Shown here in pieces: positions 1 through 6,623 of a stretch of 7,674 nucleotides of DNA. The stretch's first letter is position 1, and every line of letters starts with the position of its first letter. Location: NCBI GenBank assembly GCA_964613615.1, contig CAZTIB010000240.1, positions 1-7,674 of the forward strand, given 5' to 3'. The notes below the pieces were generated by a model. It was not told the origin of the DNA. It ran no database searches and saw only the letters and a program-made list of their open reading frames with translations. Position numbers and translations under genes: made by a program. The DNA comes from J054 sp964613615 (GTDB lineage Bacteria > Pseudomonadota > Gammaproteobacteria > Steroidobacterales > GCA-2729495).

Positions 1-26
1 CCTTCGTCAGCCAAGCGCCGGGGTGT

Positions 27-149
27 GGCGGGTAGTCTTCCGGGCGTCGTCCCCGAGGAGCGGAGCCATGGATGGCGGGAGCGACGGAGGGCCGATCCGA
101 GCGAGGACATGGATGTCCGAGGGAGGTTTAGCCCGGAAGACTACCCGCC
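27..149. repeat. Structured inverted-repeat element, 123 bp, downstream of proA
   Basis: Perfect 19-bp inverted arms lie at 27-45 and 131-149, each the exact reverse complement of the other, around an 85-bp centre. The centre holds small palindromes separated by a recurring purine-rich spacer. GCCAT-GG-ATGGC at 65-76 is followed by GGGAGCGA. A degenerate GGA...TCC unit at 86-98 is followed by GAGCGA. GGACAT-GG-ATGTCC at 105-118 is followed by GAGGGAG. The modular palindrome-plus-spacer layout and long outer arms look like a non-coding repeat family (MITE-like or a composite REP/BIME-type element) rather than a gene. It may act as a 3' structure or terminator for the pro operon, whose end it follows by about 45 bp. 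Arms and hairpins are seen directly; mobility and function are inferred. Confidence 0.6.
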
Positions 150-181
150 GCGCGCCGGCGCGCAGCCGCCAGCCTTGCGGC
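150..181 (-). terminator. Possible stem-loops after proA, terminator role unproven
   Basis: Immediately 3' of the proA stop (minus strand), GCCGC/GCGGC arms at 165-169 and 177-181 form a 5-bp stem with a 7-nt loop. Next to it, 150-163 is a perfect 14-bp palindrome made only of G and C. Neither is followed by a T tract on the minus strand, so this is not a standard intrinsic terminator. The position fits an RNA 3'-end structure or a barrier next to the larger inverted-repeat element. Confidence 0.3.
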
Positions 182-192
182 AGTGTGCTGAG

Positions 193-1479
193 TCAGGGCC
201 GCGTCTGACCCGACCCGGTCACCACATACTTGTAGCTGGTCAGCTGCTCTGCGCCAACGGGCCCACGCGCGTGTATCCGCCCGGTCGCGATGCCGATTTC
301 CGCCCCCATGCCGAACTCACCGCCATCCGCAAACTGCGTAGATGCGTTGTGCAACAGGATGGCGCTGTCGAGATCGTGCAGAAAGCGAGCTGCGGCCGCG
401 GCATCTTCCGCAATGATGCACTCGGTGTGGCCCGATCCGTGCCCCTCGATGTGCGCGATGGCCTCGTCCACACCGTCTACCACGCGCACTGCCAGGATCG
501 CATCGAGATACTCGGTCATCCAGTCTGCTTCTGTCGCGGGTTGCACGCGCTTGTCGACGGCGCAAATTTCCGCGTCGCCGCGCAACTCGCAGCCCGCATC
601 GATCAGCGCATCAGCGATGCCCTGCCAGTGCGTAGCCAGCGCACCGCGGTCGATCAACAGGGTTTCTGCCGCCCCGCAAATTCCCGTGCGTCGCATCTTG
701 GCATTCAGCGTAATGTCGCGCGCCATGTCCAGCGTGGCCGATGCGTGCACGTACACATGGCACAGACCTTCCAGGTGGCCGATCACAGGCACACGCGCAT
801 CAGCCTGCACGCGGGCAATCAGATTCTTGCCGCCGCGGGGCACAATGACATCCACGCAATCATCGAGTCCGCCCAGCAGCATCCCCACCGCGTCGCGACT
901 GCGCGTGGGCACCATCTGCACGGCGGTGGCGGGCAGGCCCGCACTGTTCAGACCGGTGGTCAGGCATTCGTGAATCGCAGTACTCGAGTGAAAACTCTCG
1001 GAGCCGCCGCGCAAAATCACCGCGTTGCCGGATTTCAGGCACAGGGCGCCGGCATCTGCCGTCACGTTGGGGCGGCTCTCATAAATAATGCCGATGACAC
1101 CCAGCGGCACGCGCACGCGCTGAATACGCAAACCGTTAGGGCGCGTCCAGTCGCCGATGACCTCGCCGATCGGATCCGCCAGCGCGTCAATTGCTTCGAG
1201 CCCAAGCGCCATGGCCTCGACACGTTCGGTGTTGAGCAATAACCGGTCGAGCATCGGGCCCGACAAGCCCTTCTGCCGTGCGGCCGCCATGTCCTGCGCA
1301 TTCGCTTCGAGTATCGACGCCTGCCGATCGCGCAGCGCCGCCGCACCCGCCTGCAGGGCCTGACTCTTCTGCGCCGCACCCGCGCGCGCCAGCGCTCGCG
1401 CCGCTTCACGGGCCGCGTGCCCGAGCCCTTTCATCAGGCCGGCGATGTCTTCAATCGCGTCGTCAGTTCTCGCGCTCAT
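193..1479 (-). CDS. proA: Gamma-glutamyl phosphate reductase (glutamate-5-semialdehyde dehydrogenase)
   Basis: Cytoplasmic enzyme of the second step of proline synthesis. It reduces gamma-glutamyl phosphate from ProB to glutamate-5-semialdehyde with NADPH. The 428-residue protein is full length (E. coli ProA is 417). Seen in order: IYESRPNVTADAGALCLKSG near residues 131-150, LRGGSES at 156-162, VPRGGKN at 213-219, and the catalytic-cysteine segment RTGICGAAETLL with Cys268. The ProA signature region VDEAIAHIEGHGSGHTECI lies around 337-355, and the C-terminal NASTQFADGGEFGMGAEIGIAT around 378-399. The ATG at 1479 lies only 6 bp after the proB stop with no strong Shine-Dalgarno, so translational coupling to proB is likely. 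It is the last gene of the ilvN-proB-proA cluster and is followed by repeat structures. Nothing suggests loss of function. Confidence 0.97.
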   Translation of the reverse strand: MSARTDDAIEDIAGLMKGLGHAAREAARALARAGAAQKSQALQAGAAALRDRQASILEANAQDMAAARQKGLSGPMLDRLLLNTERVEAMALGLEAIDALADPIGEVIGDWTRPNGLRIQRVRVPLGVIGIIYESRPNVTADAGALCLKSGNAVILRGGSESFHSSTAIHECLTTGLNSAGLPATAVQMVPTRSRDAVGMLLGGLDDCVDVIVPRGGKNLIARVQADARVPVIGHLEGLCHVYVHASATLDMARDITLNAKMRRTGICGAAETLLIDRGALATHWQGIADALIDAGCELRGDAEICAVDKRVQPATEADWMTEYLDAILAVRVVDGVDEAIAHIEGHGSGHTECIIAEDAAAAARFLHDLDSAILLHNASTQFADGGEFGMGAEIGIATGRIHARGPVGAEQLTSYKYVVTGSGQTRP

Positions 1480-1485
1480 TCTTGG

Positions 1486-2628
1486 TCAGTCCAGCAATAC
1501 CAGGTTGTCGCGGTGCACAATTTCATTTCGACCACGATAGCCCAGCAAGGTTTCTATTTCTTCACTGCGCCGCCCGCACAGCTTCTGCACCTCGTCGCAG
1601 GCGTAGGCGGCAAGCCCCCGGGCGATCTCGCGCCCGTCGTGATTGCGCACGGTCACCGCGTCGCCGCGCTGAAAGTCACCCTCCACCGCGGTCAGGCCAA
1701 CGGGCAAGAGACTCCGCCCGGATCTCAAGGCCTGCTCGGCACCTGAGTCGATGACCAGCACGCCGCGCGGCACGAGGGAACCGGCTATCCACTGTTTCCG
1801 AGCCGCCAGCGGGGTGCCGCGAGGCGCGAACCAGGTGCACGGGCCGCCGTGTTCAATTTTTTCCAGCGGCTGCATCGCGTGGCCATTGGCAATGATGGTG
1901 GCACAGCCGGCGCCGACGCAAATCCGCGCTGCCACCAGCTTGGTGGCCATGCCACCGGTCCCGAATTCGGTGCTCGACGTGCCCGCCGCTGCATCCAGCG
2001 CGGCAGTGATTTCCGTCACCGACGGGATGAGCCGGGCGTCTGCATAGCTGGCCGGGTCTGCGTCGTAGAGCCCGTCGACATCAGACAACAGCACCAGGCA
2101 ATCGGCACTAACCATCTCGGCCACTCGGGCCGCCAGCCGGTCGTTGTCGCCATAGCGAATTTCCTGGGTTGCCACGGTATCGTTCTCATTCACGACAGGT
2201 ACGACGCCCAGCTTCAGCAGTTGTTCGAGCGTGCTGCGGGCGTTCAGATAGCGGCGGCGGTTCTCGGTGTCGTCCAGGGTCAGCAGCACCTGCGCCACGC
2301 GCAGCCCGCGCTCACCGAGTATGTCCTGGTAGGCGTGGGCCAACAGCACCTGGCCTGCGGCCGCCGCAGCCTGCAATTCTTCCAGCCGGCGCTGCTCGAG
2401 CTTCATGCCCAGGTAGCGGCGACCAAGCGCGATGGCCCCGGATGACACCACCAGCAGCTGCTGGCCACGATCCCGCAAGCGGACAAACTCTTCCGCCAGC
2501 GCGACGAGCCAGGCGCGGTTCAGCTGGCCAGTCTCGGCGTCTACCAGCAATGAAGACCCAATTTTCACGACCAGGCGCCGTGCGCCGGTCAGCGCGGCGG
2601 CCGCCCGTTCGTCGGCGTTGGTATTCAT
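1486..2628 (-). CDS. proB: Glutamate 5-kinase with C-terminal PUA domain
   Basis: Phosphorylates the gamma-carboxylate of L-glutamate with ATP, the committed and normally proline-inhibited step of proline synthesis; the unstable product passes to ProA. The 380-residue protein has the two-domain ProB layout. An amino-acid kinase domain carries LVVKIGSSLL (19-28), VVSSGAIALG (60-69), VVPVVNENDTVAT (142-154), GDNDRLAA (160-167), the nucleotide-site segment LLSDVDGLYDADP (180-192) and GTGGMATK (223-230). A PUA domain covers about residues 286-365. E. coli ProB is 367 residues. Upstream of the ATG at 2628 the 10-bp gap to the ilvN stop is pyrimidine-rich (CCTTTCCT), with no recognisable Shine-Dalgarno, so initiation probably depends on coupling to ilvN. 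The usual obg neighbour is absent; ilvN takes that place. Confidence 0.97.
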   Translation of the reverse strand: MNTNADERAAAALTGARRLVVKIGSSLLVDAETGQLNRAWLVALAEEFVRLRDRGQQLLVVSSGAIALGRRYLGMKLEQRRLEELQAAAAAGQVLLAHAYQDILGERGLRVAQVLLTLDDTENRRRYLNARSTLEQLLKLGVVPVVNENDTVATQEIRYGDNDRLAARVAEMVSADCLVLLSDVDGLYDADPASYADARLIPSVTEITAALDAAAGTSSTEFGTGGMATKLVAARICVGAGCATIIANGHAMQPLEKIEHGGPCTWFAPRGTPLAARKQWIAGSLVPRGVLVIDSGAEQALRSGRSLLPVGLTAVEGDFQRGDAVTVRNHDGREIARGLAAYACDEVQKLCGRRSEEIETLLGYRGRNEIVHRDNLVLLD

Positions 2629-2638
2629 AGGAAAGGGC

Positions 2639-3142
2639 TCAGCCGATGGCGCTGCTCAGTACCTGCTGGCCGCGGGAGATGGCCAGCGGGCCGCTGCGCA
2701 CCACTGCGAGGATCTCAGCGCGGCCTACCAGGCGATCGATGAAATCGTCCACGAGATTGGCGGCGCCGGTGAGCTCCATCGTAAAGTTGTCGGCCGAATC
2801 GTCGAGCATGCGCCCGCCCTGCTGCTCGCATAGCTTGCGCATCTCCGCCACCTGGTCCGGCTCCAGCCGAAGCTTCACCAGGGCCAGTTCCCGCTCGATA
2901 TGGTCACCCAGGGTCATGTCGGCCATATTCACGACGTCCACCATTTTCAGCAGCTGCTTGTTGATCTGGCTGATGACCTGGTCCGAGCCGATGGTCACCA
3001 GTGTCAGTCGCGAGACCTCCGGCGACTCCGTCGGGGCCACACTCAGCGATTCGATGTTGTAACCGCGAGTCGAGAACATGGACGCCACGCGGGCCAGGGC
3101 GCCGGCCTCGTTCTGCATCAAGATGGAAATTATGTGGCGCAT
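2639..3142 (-). CDS. ilvN: Acetolactate synthase (AHAS) small regulatory subunit
   Basis: Regulatory subunit of acetohydroxyacid synthase. It activates the catalytic subunit and confers valine feedback inhibition. I start it at ATG 3142 (167 residues) because MRHIISILMQNEAGALARV aligns with the family N-terminus and the length matches E. coli IlvH (163). A TTG at 3178 would add 12 poorly supported residues, and AAGG about 10 nt upstream of the ATG is a modest ribosome site. An N-terminal ACT domain covers about residues 1-76, with Asn11, Gly14 and Asn29, the positions known in IlvH to form the valine site, all retained. This suggests the enzyme is valine-sensitive. The C-terminal half ends in ARSGxxxLSRG-type sequence (VVRSGPLAISRG). 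Unusually, it heads a proline operon and is divergent from its catalytic partner. It could equally be called ilvH. Confidence 0.95.
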   Translation of the reverse strand: MRHIISILMQNEAGALARVASMFSTRGYNIESLSVAPTESPEVSRLTLVTIGSDQVISQINKQLLKMVDVVNMADMTLGDHIERELALVKLRLEPDQVAEMRKLCEQQGGRMLDDSADNFTMELTGAANLVDDFIDRLVGRAEILAVVRSGPLAISRGQQVLSSAIG

Positions 3143-3301
3143 CGCAGGCGACCTTCGGGGGCAAAAATTCTTTAACAATCAGTGAATCGCCAATGCTCGC
3201 TCACAACGCTTGCTATTGCAATGGACAGGTTATTGTTCGAAACTCGAAGACAGATATGCCCCGGTGAAATGTCCACGCGGCAACGTTGCCGCCCCGCAAC
3301 C
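3143..3301. promoter_or_regulatory. Divergent control region between ilvN and ilvB
   Basis: This 159-bp stretch separates the likely start codons of the two AHAS subunits, so it must drive ilvN-proB-proA leftward and ilvB rightward. It includes an AT-rich patch at 3163-3179, a palindrome ATTGCAAT at 3215-3222, an inverted repeat TTCGA-AAC-TCGAA at 3236-3248, and the 16-bp palindrome listed separately. I could not choose a convincing -35/-10 pair on either strand. The plus-strand frame is open through much of it (from GTG 3182), so part could encode an N-terminal extension of IlvB if an earlier start is used. Confidence 0.6.
3277..3292. promoter_or_regulatory. Perfect 16-bp palindrome, candidate operator
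   Basis: The sequence GCGGCAACGTTGCCGC is identical to its reverse complement. It ends 9 bp before the ATG at 3302 used here for ilvB, and lies about 135 bp upstream of ilvN. Its symmetry and its place in a divergent promoter region suggest a dimeric regulator binding site; it could instead form a short hairpin in the ilvB leader. No regulator gene is in the window, so its identity is unknown. Confidence 0.4.
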
Positions 3302-5155
3302 ATGACTACCGCAACCGAAGCCCTCGCTGCCGCGCCCCATCCGCTGGCAGGAAAACGCATGACCGGCGCCGAAATGGTGGTGCAGGTGCTTGCCGACGAG
3401 GGCGTGGACACGATTTTCGGCTACAGCGGCGGGGCCATCCTGCCCACCTACGATGCCGTGTTCCGGCACAACGAGGCGCTGCGGGATGCCTCCGACCAGG
3501 TGCCGATGCCGCTGATTGTGCCCGCGAACGAACAGGGCGCTGGCTTCATGGCCGCAGGCTACGCCCGCGCCACCGGAAAGGTGGGTGTATGCATGGTGAC
3601 CTCGGGCCCCGGGGCGACCAATACCGTAACCCCGGTTCGCGACTGCCTGGCCGACTCCGTGCCCATCGTGGTGATCTGCGGCCAGGTGCCCACCCACGTG
3701 ATCGGCACCGACGCATTCCAGGAGGCGCCGGTATCCGCAATCATGGGCTCTGTCGCCAAGCACGTGTTCCTGATTACCGACCCGGCGCGCCTGGAAGCCA
3801 CGGTTCGGACCGCGTTTGAAATAGCGCGCTCCGGACGACCCGGGCCCGTAGTGATCGATATTCCGAAGGATGTTCAGAACGCCATAGGCGAGTTCCGTGG
3901 CACCGGACTGCTACCCGTCAAGAGTTACCGGCAACGCGTGCAGGACGTTGCGGACAATGTGATCAGCGCCAGTGCTGCCAGGGCATTCTTCCAGATGCTT
4001 GCTGAGTCGCGGCGGCCACTGCTGTACGTGGGCGGCGGCGTCATCAACGGTGCTGCTGCGCCGGCGCTGCGCCGCTTCGCCGAGCGCTTCCAGGTCCCGG
4101 TGGTGACGACCCTGATGGGCATAGGCGCCATCGACACCACCAGCCCGCTGTCGCTGCAAATGCTTGGCATGCACGGGATGGCTTATGCGAACTACGCTGT
4201 CGACGACTGCGACCTGCTGATTGCAGTGGGTGCCCGCTTCGACGACCGGGTGGCCACCGACCCAGACAACTTCGCGCCCAGGGCCCGCAATATTGCGCAC
4301 CTGGACGTGGATGCCTCGGAAGTGGGCAAGGTGCGCAGCGCCGACTGGTATCACGTGGGCCTGCTCAGCCGCGACCTGGACATGCTGACGAACTGGGGCG
4401 AACGGCGCAAAGTGCGAACCGACACCAGCGCGTGGCTTGCCGAACTGGCCGAGAACAAAAGCCGCTATGCGCTGAATTACGACCGTGACAGCGAGTTGAT
4501 CCAGCCGAACTACGTGGTCGAGGAAATCAACAGGCACGCCAAGGGTGATGCCATTATTTCCACCGGTGTCGGCCAGCACCAGATGTGGGCTGCGCAGTAC
4601 ATGGATTTCCGCGAGCCGCGGCTGTGGCTGAGTTCCGGCAGCATGGGCACGATGGGCTTCGGCCTGCCGGCAGCCATCGGCGCGCAGTTCGCACACCCCG
4701 ACCGCCTGGTCATAGACATCGACGGTGATGCCAGCATCCGCATGAATCTCGGTGAACTGGAAACCGTGACTACCTACGGCCTGCCGGTCAAGATCGTGGT
4801 GCTGAACAACTTCGGCGACGGCATGGTGCGCCAGTGGCAGAAACTGTTCTACAAGGGCCGCCTGTCGGGTTCCGACAAGTCTCTGCACCGCAAGGATTTC
4901 GTGAAGGCCGCCCAGGCCGACGGCTTCGAGTATGCCGTGCGCCTGGACCGCAAGGCCGACGTGCCCCGCGTGATCGAGGAATTCGTCAACTTCGACGGCC
5001 CCGCCTTCCTGGAAGTGATCATCGACCAGGAGGCCGGCGTGTATCCAATGGTGGGACCAGGGCTGTCCTATGACCAGATGATCACCGGCGACTTCATCCC
5101 GAACCGCCACGATCCCGACGACGACGAGTCACCTGACAGCTCGTCGATGTTCTGA
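3302..5155 (+). CDS. ilvB: Acetolactate synthase (AHAS) large catalytic subunit
   Basis: ThDP-dependent enzyme that condenses pyruvate with pyruvate or 2-oxobutyrate, the first common step of valine, leucine and isoleucine synthesis; it pairs with IlvN. Numbering from ATG 3302 gives 617 residues. The N-terminal ThDP domain has TGAEMVV, FGYSGGAILPTYDA and NEQGAGFMAAGYARATGKVG, with the ThDP-activating Glu77, then TSGPGATN and IGTDAFQE. The central domain has LGMHGMAYANYAV and GARFDDRV. The C-terminal ThDP domain has GVGQHQMWAAQY and the metal/ThDP motif GDA(475-477) through NN(502-503), followed by GMVRQWQKLFY. A short acidic tail ends the protein. Two family positions differ from the common bacterial form: NEQGA replaces HEQGA, and GDA replaces GDG. 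Start choice is uncertain: ATG 3359 (MTGAEMVV) has a better AGGA site, and ATG 3269 and GTG 3182 are also open. Could be named ilvI. Confidence 0.95.
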   Translation: MTTATEALAAAPHPLAGKRMTGAEMVVQVLADEGVDTIFGYSGGAILPTYDAVFRHNEALRDASDQVPMPLIVPANEQGAGFMAAGYARATGKVGVCMVTSGPGATNTVTPVRDCLADSVPIVVICGQVPTHVIGTDAFQEAPVSAIMGSVAKHVFLITDPARLEATVRTAFEIARSGRPGPVVIDIPKDVQNAIGEFRGTGLLPVKSYRQRVQDVADNVISASAARAFFQMLAESRRPLLYVGGGVINGAAAPALRRFAERFQVPVVTTLMGIGAIDTTSPLSLQMLGMHGMAYANYAVDDCDLLIAVGARFDDRVATDPDNFAPRARNIAHLDVDASEVGKVRSADWYHVGLLSRDLDMLTNWGERRKVRTDTSAWLAELAENKSRYALNYDRDSELIQPNYVVEEINRHAKGDAIISTGVGQHQMWAAQYMDFREPRLWLSSGSMGTMGFGLPAAIGAQFAHPDRLVIDIDGDASIRMNLGELETVTTYGLPVKIVVLNNFGDGMVRQWQKLFYKGRLSGSDKSLHRKDFVKAAQADGFEYAVRLDRKADVPRVIEEFVNFDGPAFLEVIIDQEAGVYPMVGPGLSYDQMITGDFIPNRHDPDDDESPDSSSMF

Positions 5156-5161
5156 AAGGCA

Positions 5162-5183
5162 TCGCGGCTAAAGCCGCTCCTAC
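5162..5183 (-). repeat. GTAG-type REP palindrome / bidirectional terminator
   Basis: Read on the minus strand this is GTAG, then GAGCGGCTTTAGCCGCGA, with a 6-bp stem GCGGCT/AGCCGC (5164-5169 and 5172-5177 on the plus strand). A GTAG tetranucleotide before a short GC-rich hairpin is the hallmark of REP elements mobilised by RAYT transposases, and near-identical hairpins are common between genes in gammaproteobacteria. It fills nearly the whole 24-bp gap between the convergent ilvB and aldehyde dehydrogenase genes. The TAG of its GTAG is the stop codon of the latter. It probably helps end transcription from both sides. No RAYT gene is in the window. Confidence 0.7.
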
Positions 5184-6613
5184 CTTGAGACCGCCAGCCG
5201 CTCGTCCAGTGATGCCATATCGCGGGCCTCCCCGTGCCGAATCAGCAGCGCCTTGCGCCGCAAATAGCGCGTGAGACCCGACGGGCCCATGCGACTGACA
5301 CCCATGCCCGAATAGCCGAAGGCATCGTGCGCGGCATCGTGCACTTCCGTAGTCATCCCGCCGTCATTGATGCTGACCGCGCCGGCGTTCAGCTGCCGGG
5401 CCACCCGGTCCGCTTCGTCGGCGTCACCGAGTACGGCTGCCGACAGGCCGTAGTCGGAATCGTTGGCCAGCCGGATTGCGTCGGCGACATCCGTATAGCG
5501 CATCACCGGGATCACCGGCCCGAAGGTCTCGTCGCGCATCAACTGCATCGAGTGGTCGACATTAACCACCACTGTCGGCCGCACCCACAGACCACCACCG
5601 TGCTCCTCGATCTCTCCGCCGCATAAGACCTCGGCACCCTTCGCACGGGCATCTGCCAGGTGCGCCTGGATGGTGTCGGCCTGCCGAGCAAAAATTAGCG
5701 GCCCGATGTGCCCCTGGTGCAGTTCCGGATAATTCAGCGTCAGCCCCTTCGCGCCGTCAGTCAGGGCGGTGACAAAGGCATCGTAGAGATTGTCGTGCAC
5801 GTAGATCCGCTCCAGGGACTGGCAGGCCTGCCCGGTGGCCTGCACGGACGCGCGCAGCACGATGCTCGCGGCAGTGGCCGGATCGGCCGACGGCAGCACG
5901 ATGCACGGGTCTTTGCCCCCCAGTTCGAGGAAGGCCGGGATGAAACGCCGGGCACAGGCTTCGGCCACGATCCGCCCGGTTTTCACGCTGCCGGTAAACG
6001 CAATGGCATCGGCCTGCTCGATCAACGCCGCCCCGGTGGCCCCGTCGCCCGTGACGAAGCGGAACACGGCGGCCAGTTTCGGAATGCCGGCAATCGTATC
6101 CATTAACGGCGCGGCGAAGCGCGGCGTGACTTCGCTGGGCTTCACGATGACGGCGCAACCGGCCGCCAGAGCGGGAATGGCGTCGATCATGGACAGCAGC
6201 AGCGGAAAATTCCACGGGCTGATGACGCCGACCAGCGGCAGCGGCGCAAAGGAATCGCGCACACCGACACCGGGTGTCACCGACTCGCGCTCACCGCTTT
6301 CATCCAGCAGGCGCGGCGCCGCCTCCTGCCACCGCGTCACCATGCCGGGCACGCCATACAGTTCCGCCATTGCGATCAGGTAGCGCCCGGTATCCGCTGA
6401 CAGCGCGTTCAGCAAAGGCGCACTGTCAGCGAGCAGCGCCTCGGACCAGGCACCGAGGATCCGACCGCGGCCCTCGGCCCCCAGCGCCTGCCATGCCGGC
6501 TGTGCTGCGCGCATGGTCCTCGCCGTCGCTGCGAGTTCAGCCTCGTCGGCCGCCTGAATCGTATAGTCGTCCTCGCCCGTGCGGGGATTGCGAACAGTTA
6601 TCTCACGAGCCAT
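5180..6613 (-). CDS. Aldehyde dehydrogenase family protein, NAD(P)-dependent
   Basis: Oxidises an aldehyde to the acid with NAD(P)+; the substrate cannot be read from the sequence. The 477-residue protein has the complete ALDH superfamily core: PWNFPLL with Asn135, the cofactor lysine in VKPSE (Lys158), FTGSVKTG (206-213), the general base in FLELGGKDP (Glu230), the catalytic nucleophile in GQACQS (Cys264), and DETFGPV (361-367). No signal peptide or membrane segment is visible, so it should be cytoplasmic. The C-terminal stretch with GYSGMGVSRMGPSGLTRYLRRKALL looks like the branch containing coniferyl-aldehyde and medium-chain aldehyde dehydrogenases, but I hold that loosely. ATG 6613 is preceded by AGGA at 8-nt spacing, and this site overlaps the TAG stop of the DUF1838 gene 10 bp upstream. 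The two therefore form an operon. Its own stop codon lies inside a REP hairpin. Confidence 0.92.
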   Translation of the reverse strand: MAREITVRNPRTGEDDYTIQAADEAELAATARTMRAAQPAWQALGAEGRGRILGAWSEALLADSAPLLNALSADTGRYLIAMAELYGVPGMVTRWQEAAPRLLDESGERESVTPGVGVRDSFAPLPLVGVISPWNFPLLLSMIDAIPALAAGCAVIVKPSEVTPRFAAPLMDTIAGIPKLAAVFRFVTGDGATGAALIEQADAIAFTGSVKTGRIVAEACARRFIPAFLELGGKDPCIVLPSADPATAASIVLRASVQATGQACQSLERIYVHDNLYDAFVTALTDGAKGLTLNYPELHQGHIGPLIFARQADTIQAHLADARAKGAEVLCGGEIEEHGGGLWVRPTVVVNVDHSMQLMRDETFGPVIPVMRYTDVADAIRLANDSDYGLSAAVLGDADEADRVARQLNAGAVSINDGGMTTEVHDAAHDAFGYSGMGVSRMGPSGLTRYLRRKALLIRHGEARDMASLDERLAVSR

Positions 6614-6623
6614 CTGTTGATTC

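Noticed and set aside
25..1242. Long plus-strand open frame of about 405 codons opposite proA
   Set aside because: It lies antisense to a clear full-length proA, its product is rich in His, Arg, Gln and Ala with no recognisable domain, and it starts inside the repeat element. It is a high-GC shadow frame.
3143..3178. Upstream TTG start for ilvN adding 12 residues
   Set aside because: The family N-terminus begins at MRHIISIL, and the added residues (MLKNFCPRRSPA) match nothing expected. ATG 3142 fits length and alignment better.
3182..3301. Plus-strand ORF as a branched-chain attenuator leader peptide before ilvB
   Set aside because: The frame runs straight into ilvB without a stop and is not enriched in Leu, Val or Ile codons, and I see no attenuator-terminator pair. 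It is better seen as untranslated leader or an optional N-terminal extension.
3911..5110. Minus-strand open frame of about 399 codons opposite ilvB
   Set aside because: It is antisense to conserved ThDP-enzyme sequence, with a His/Val-rich composition typical of the mirror frame of high-GC genes and no supporting motif.
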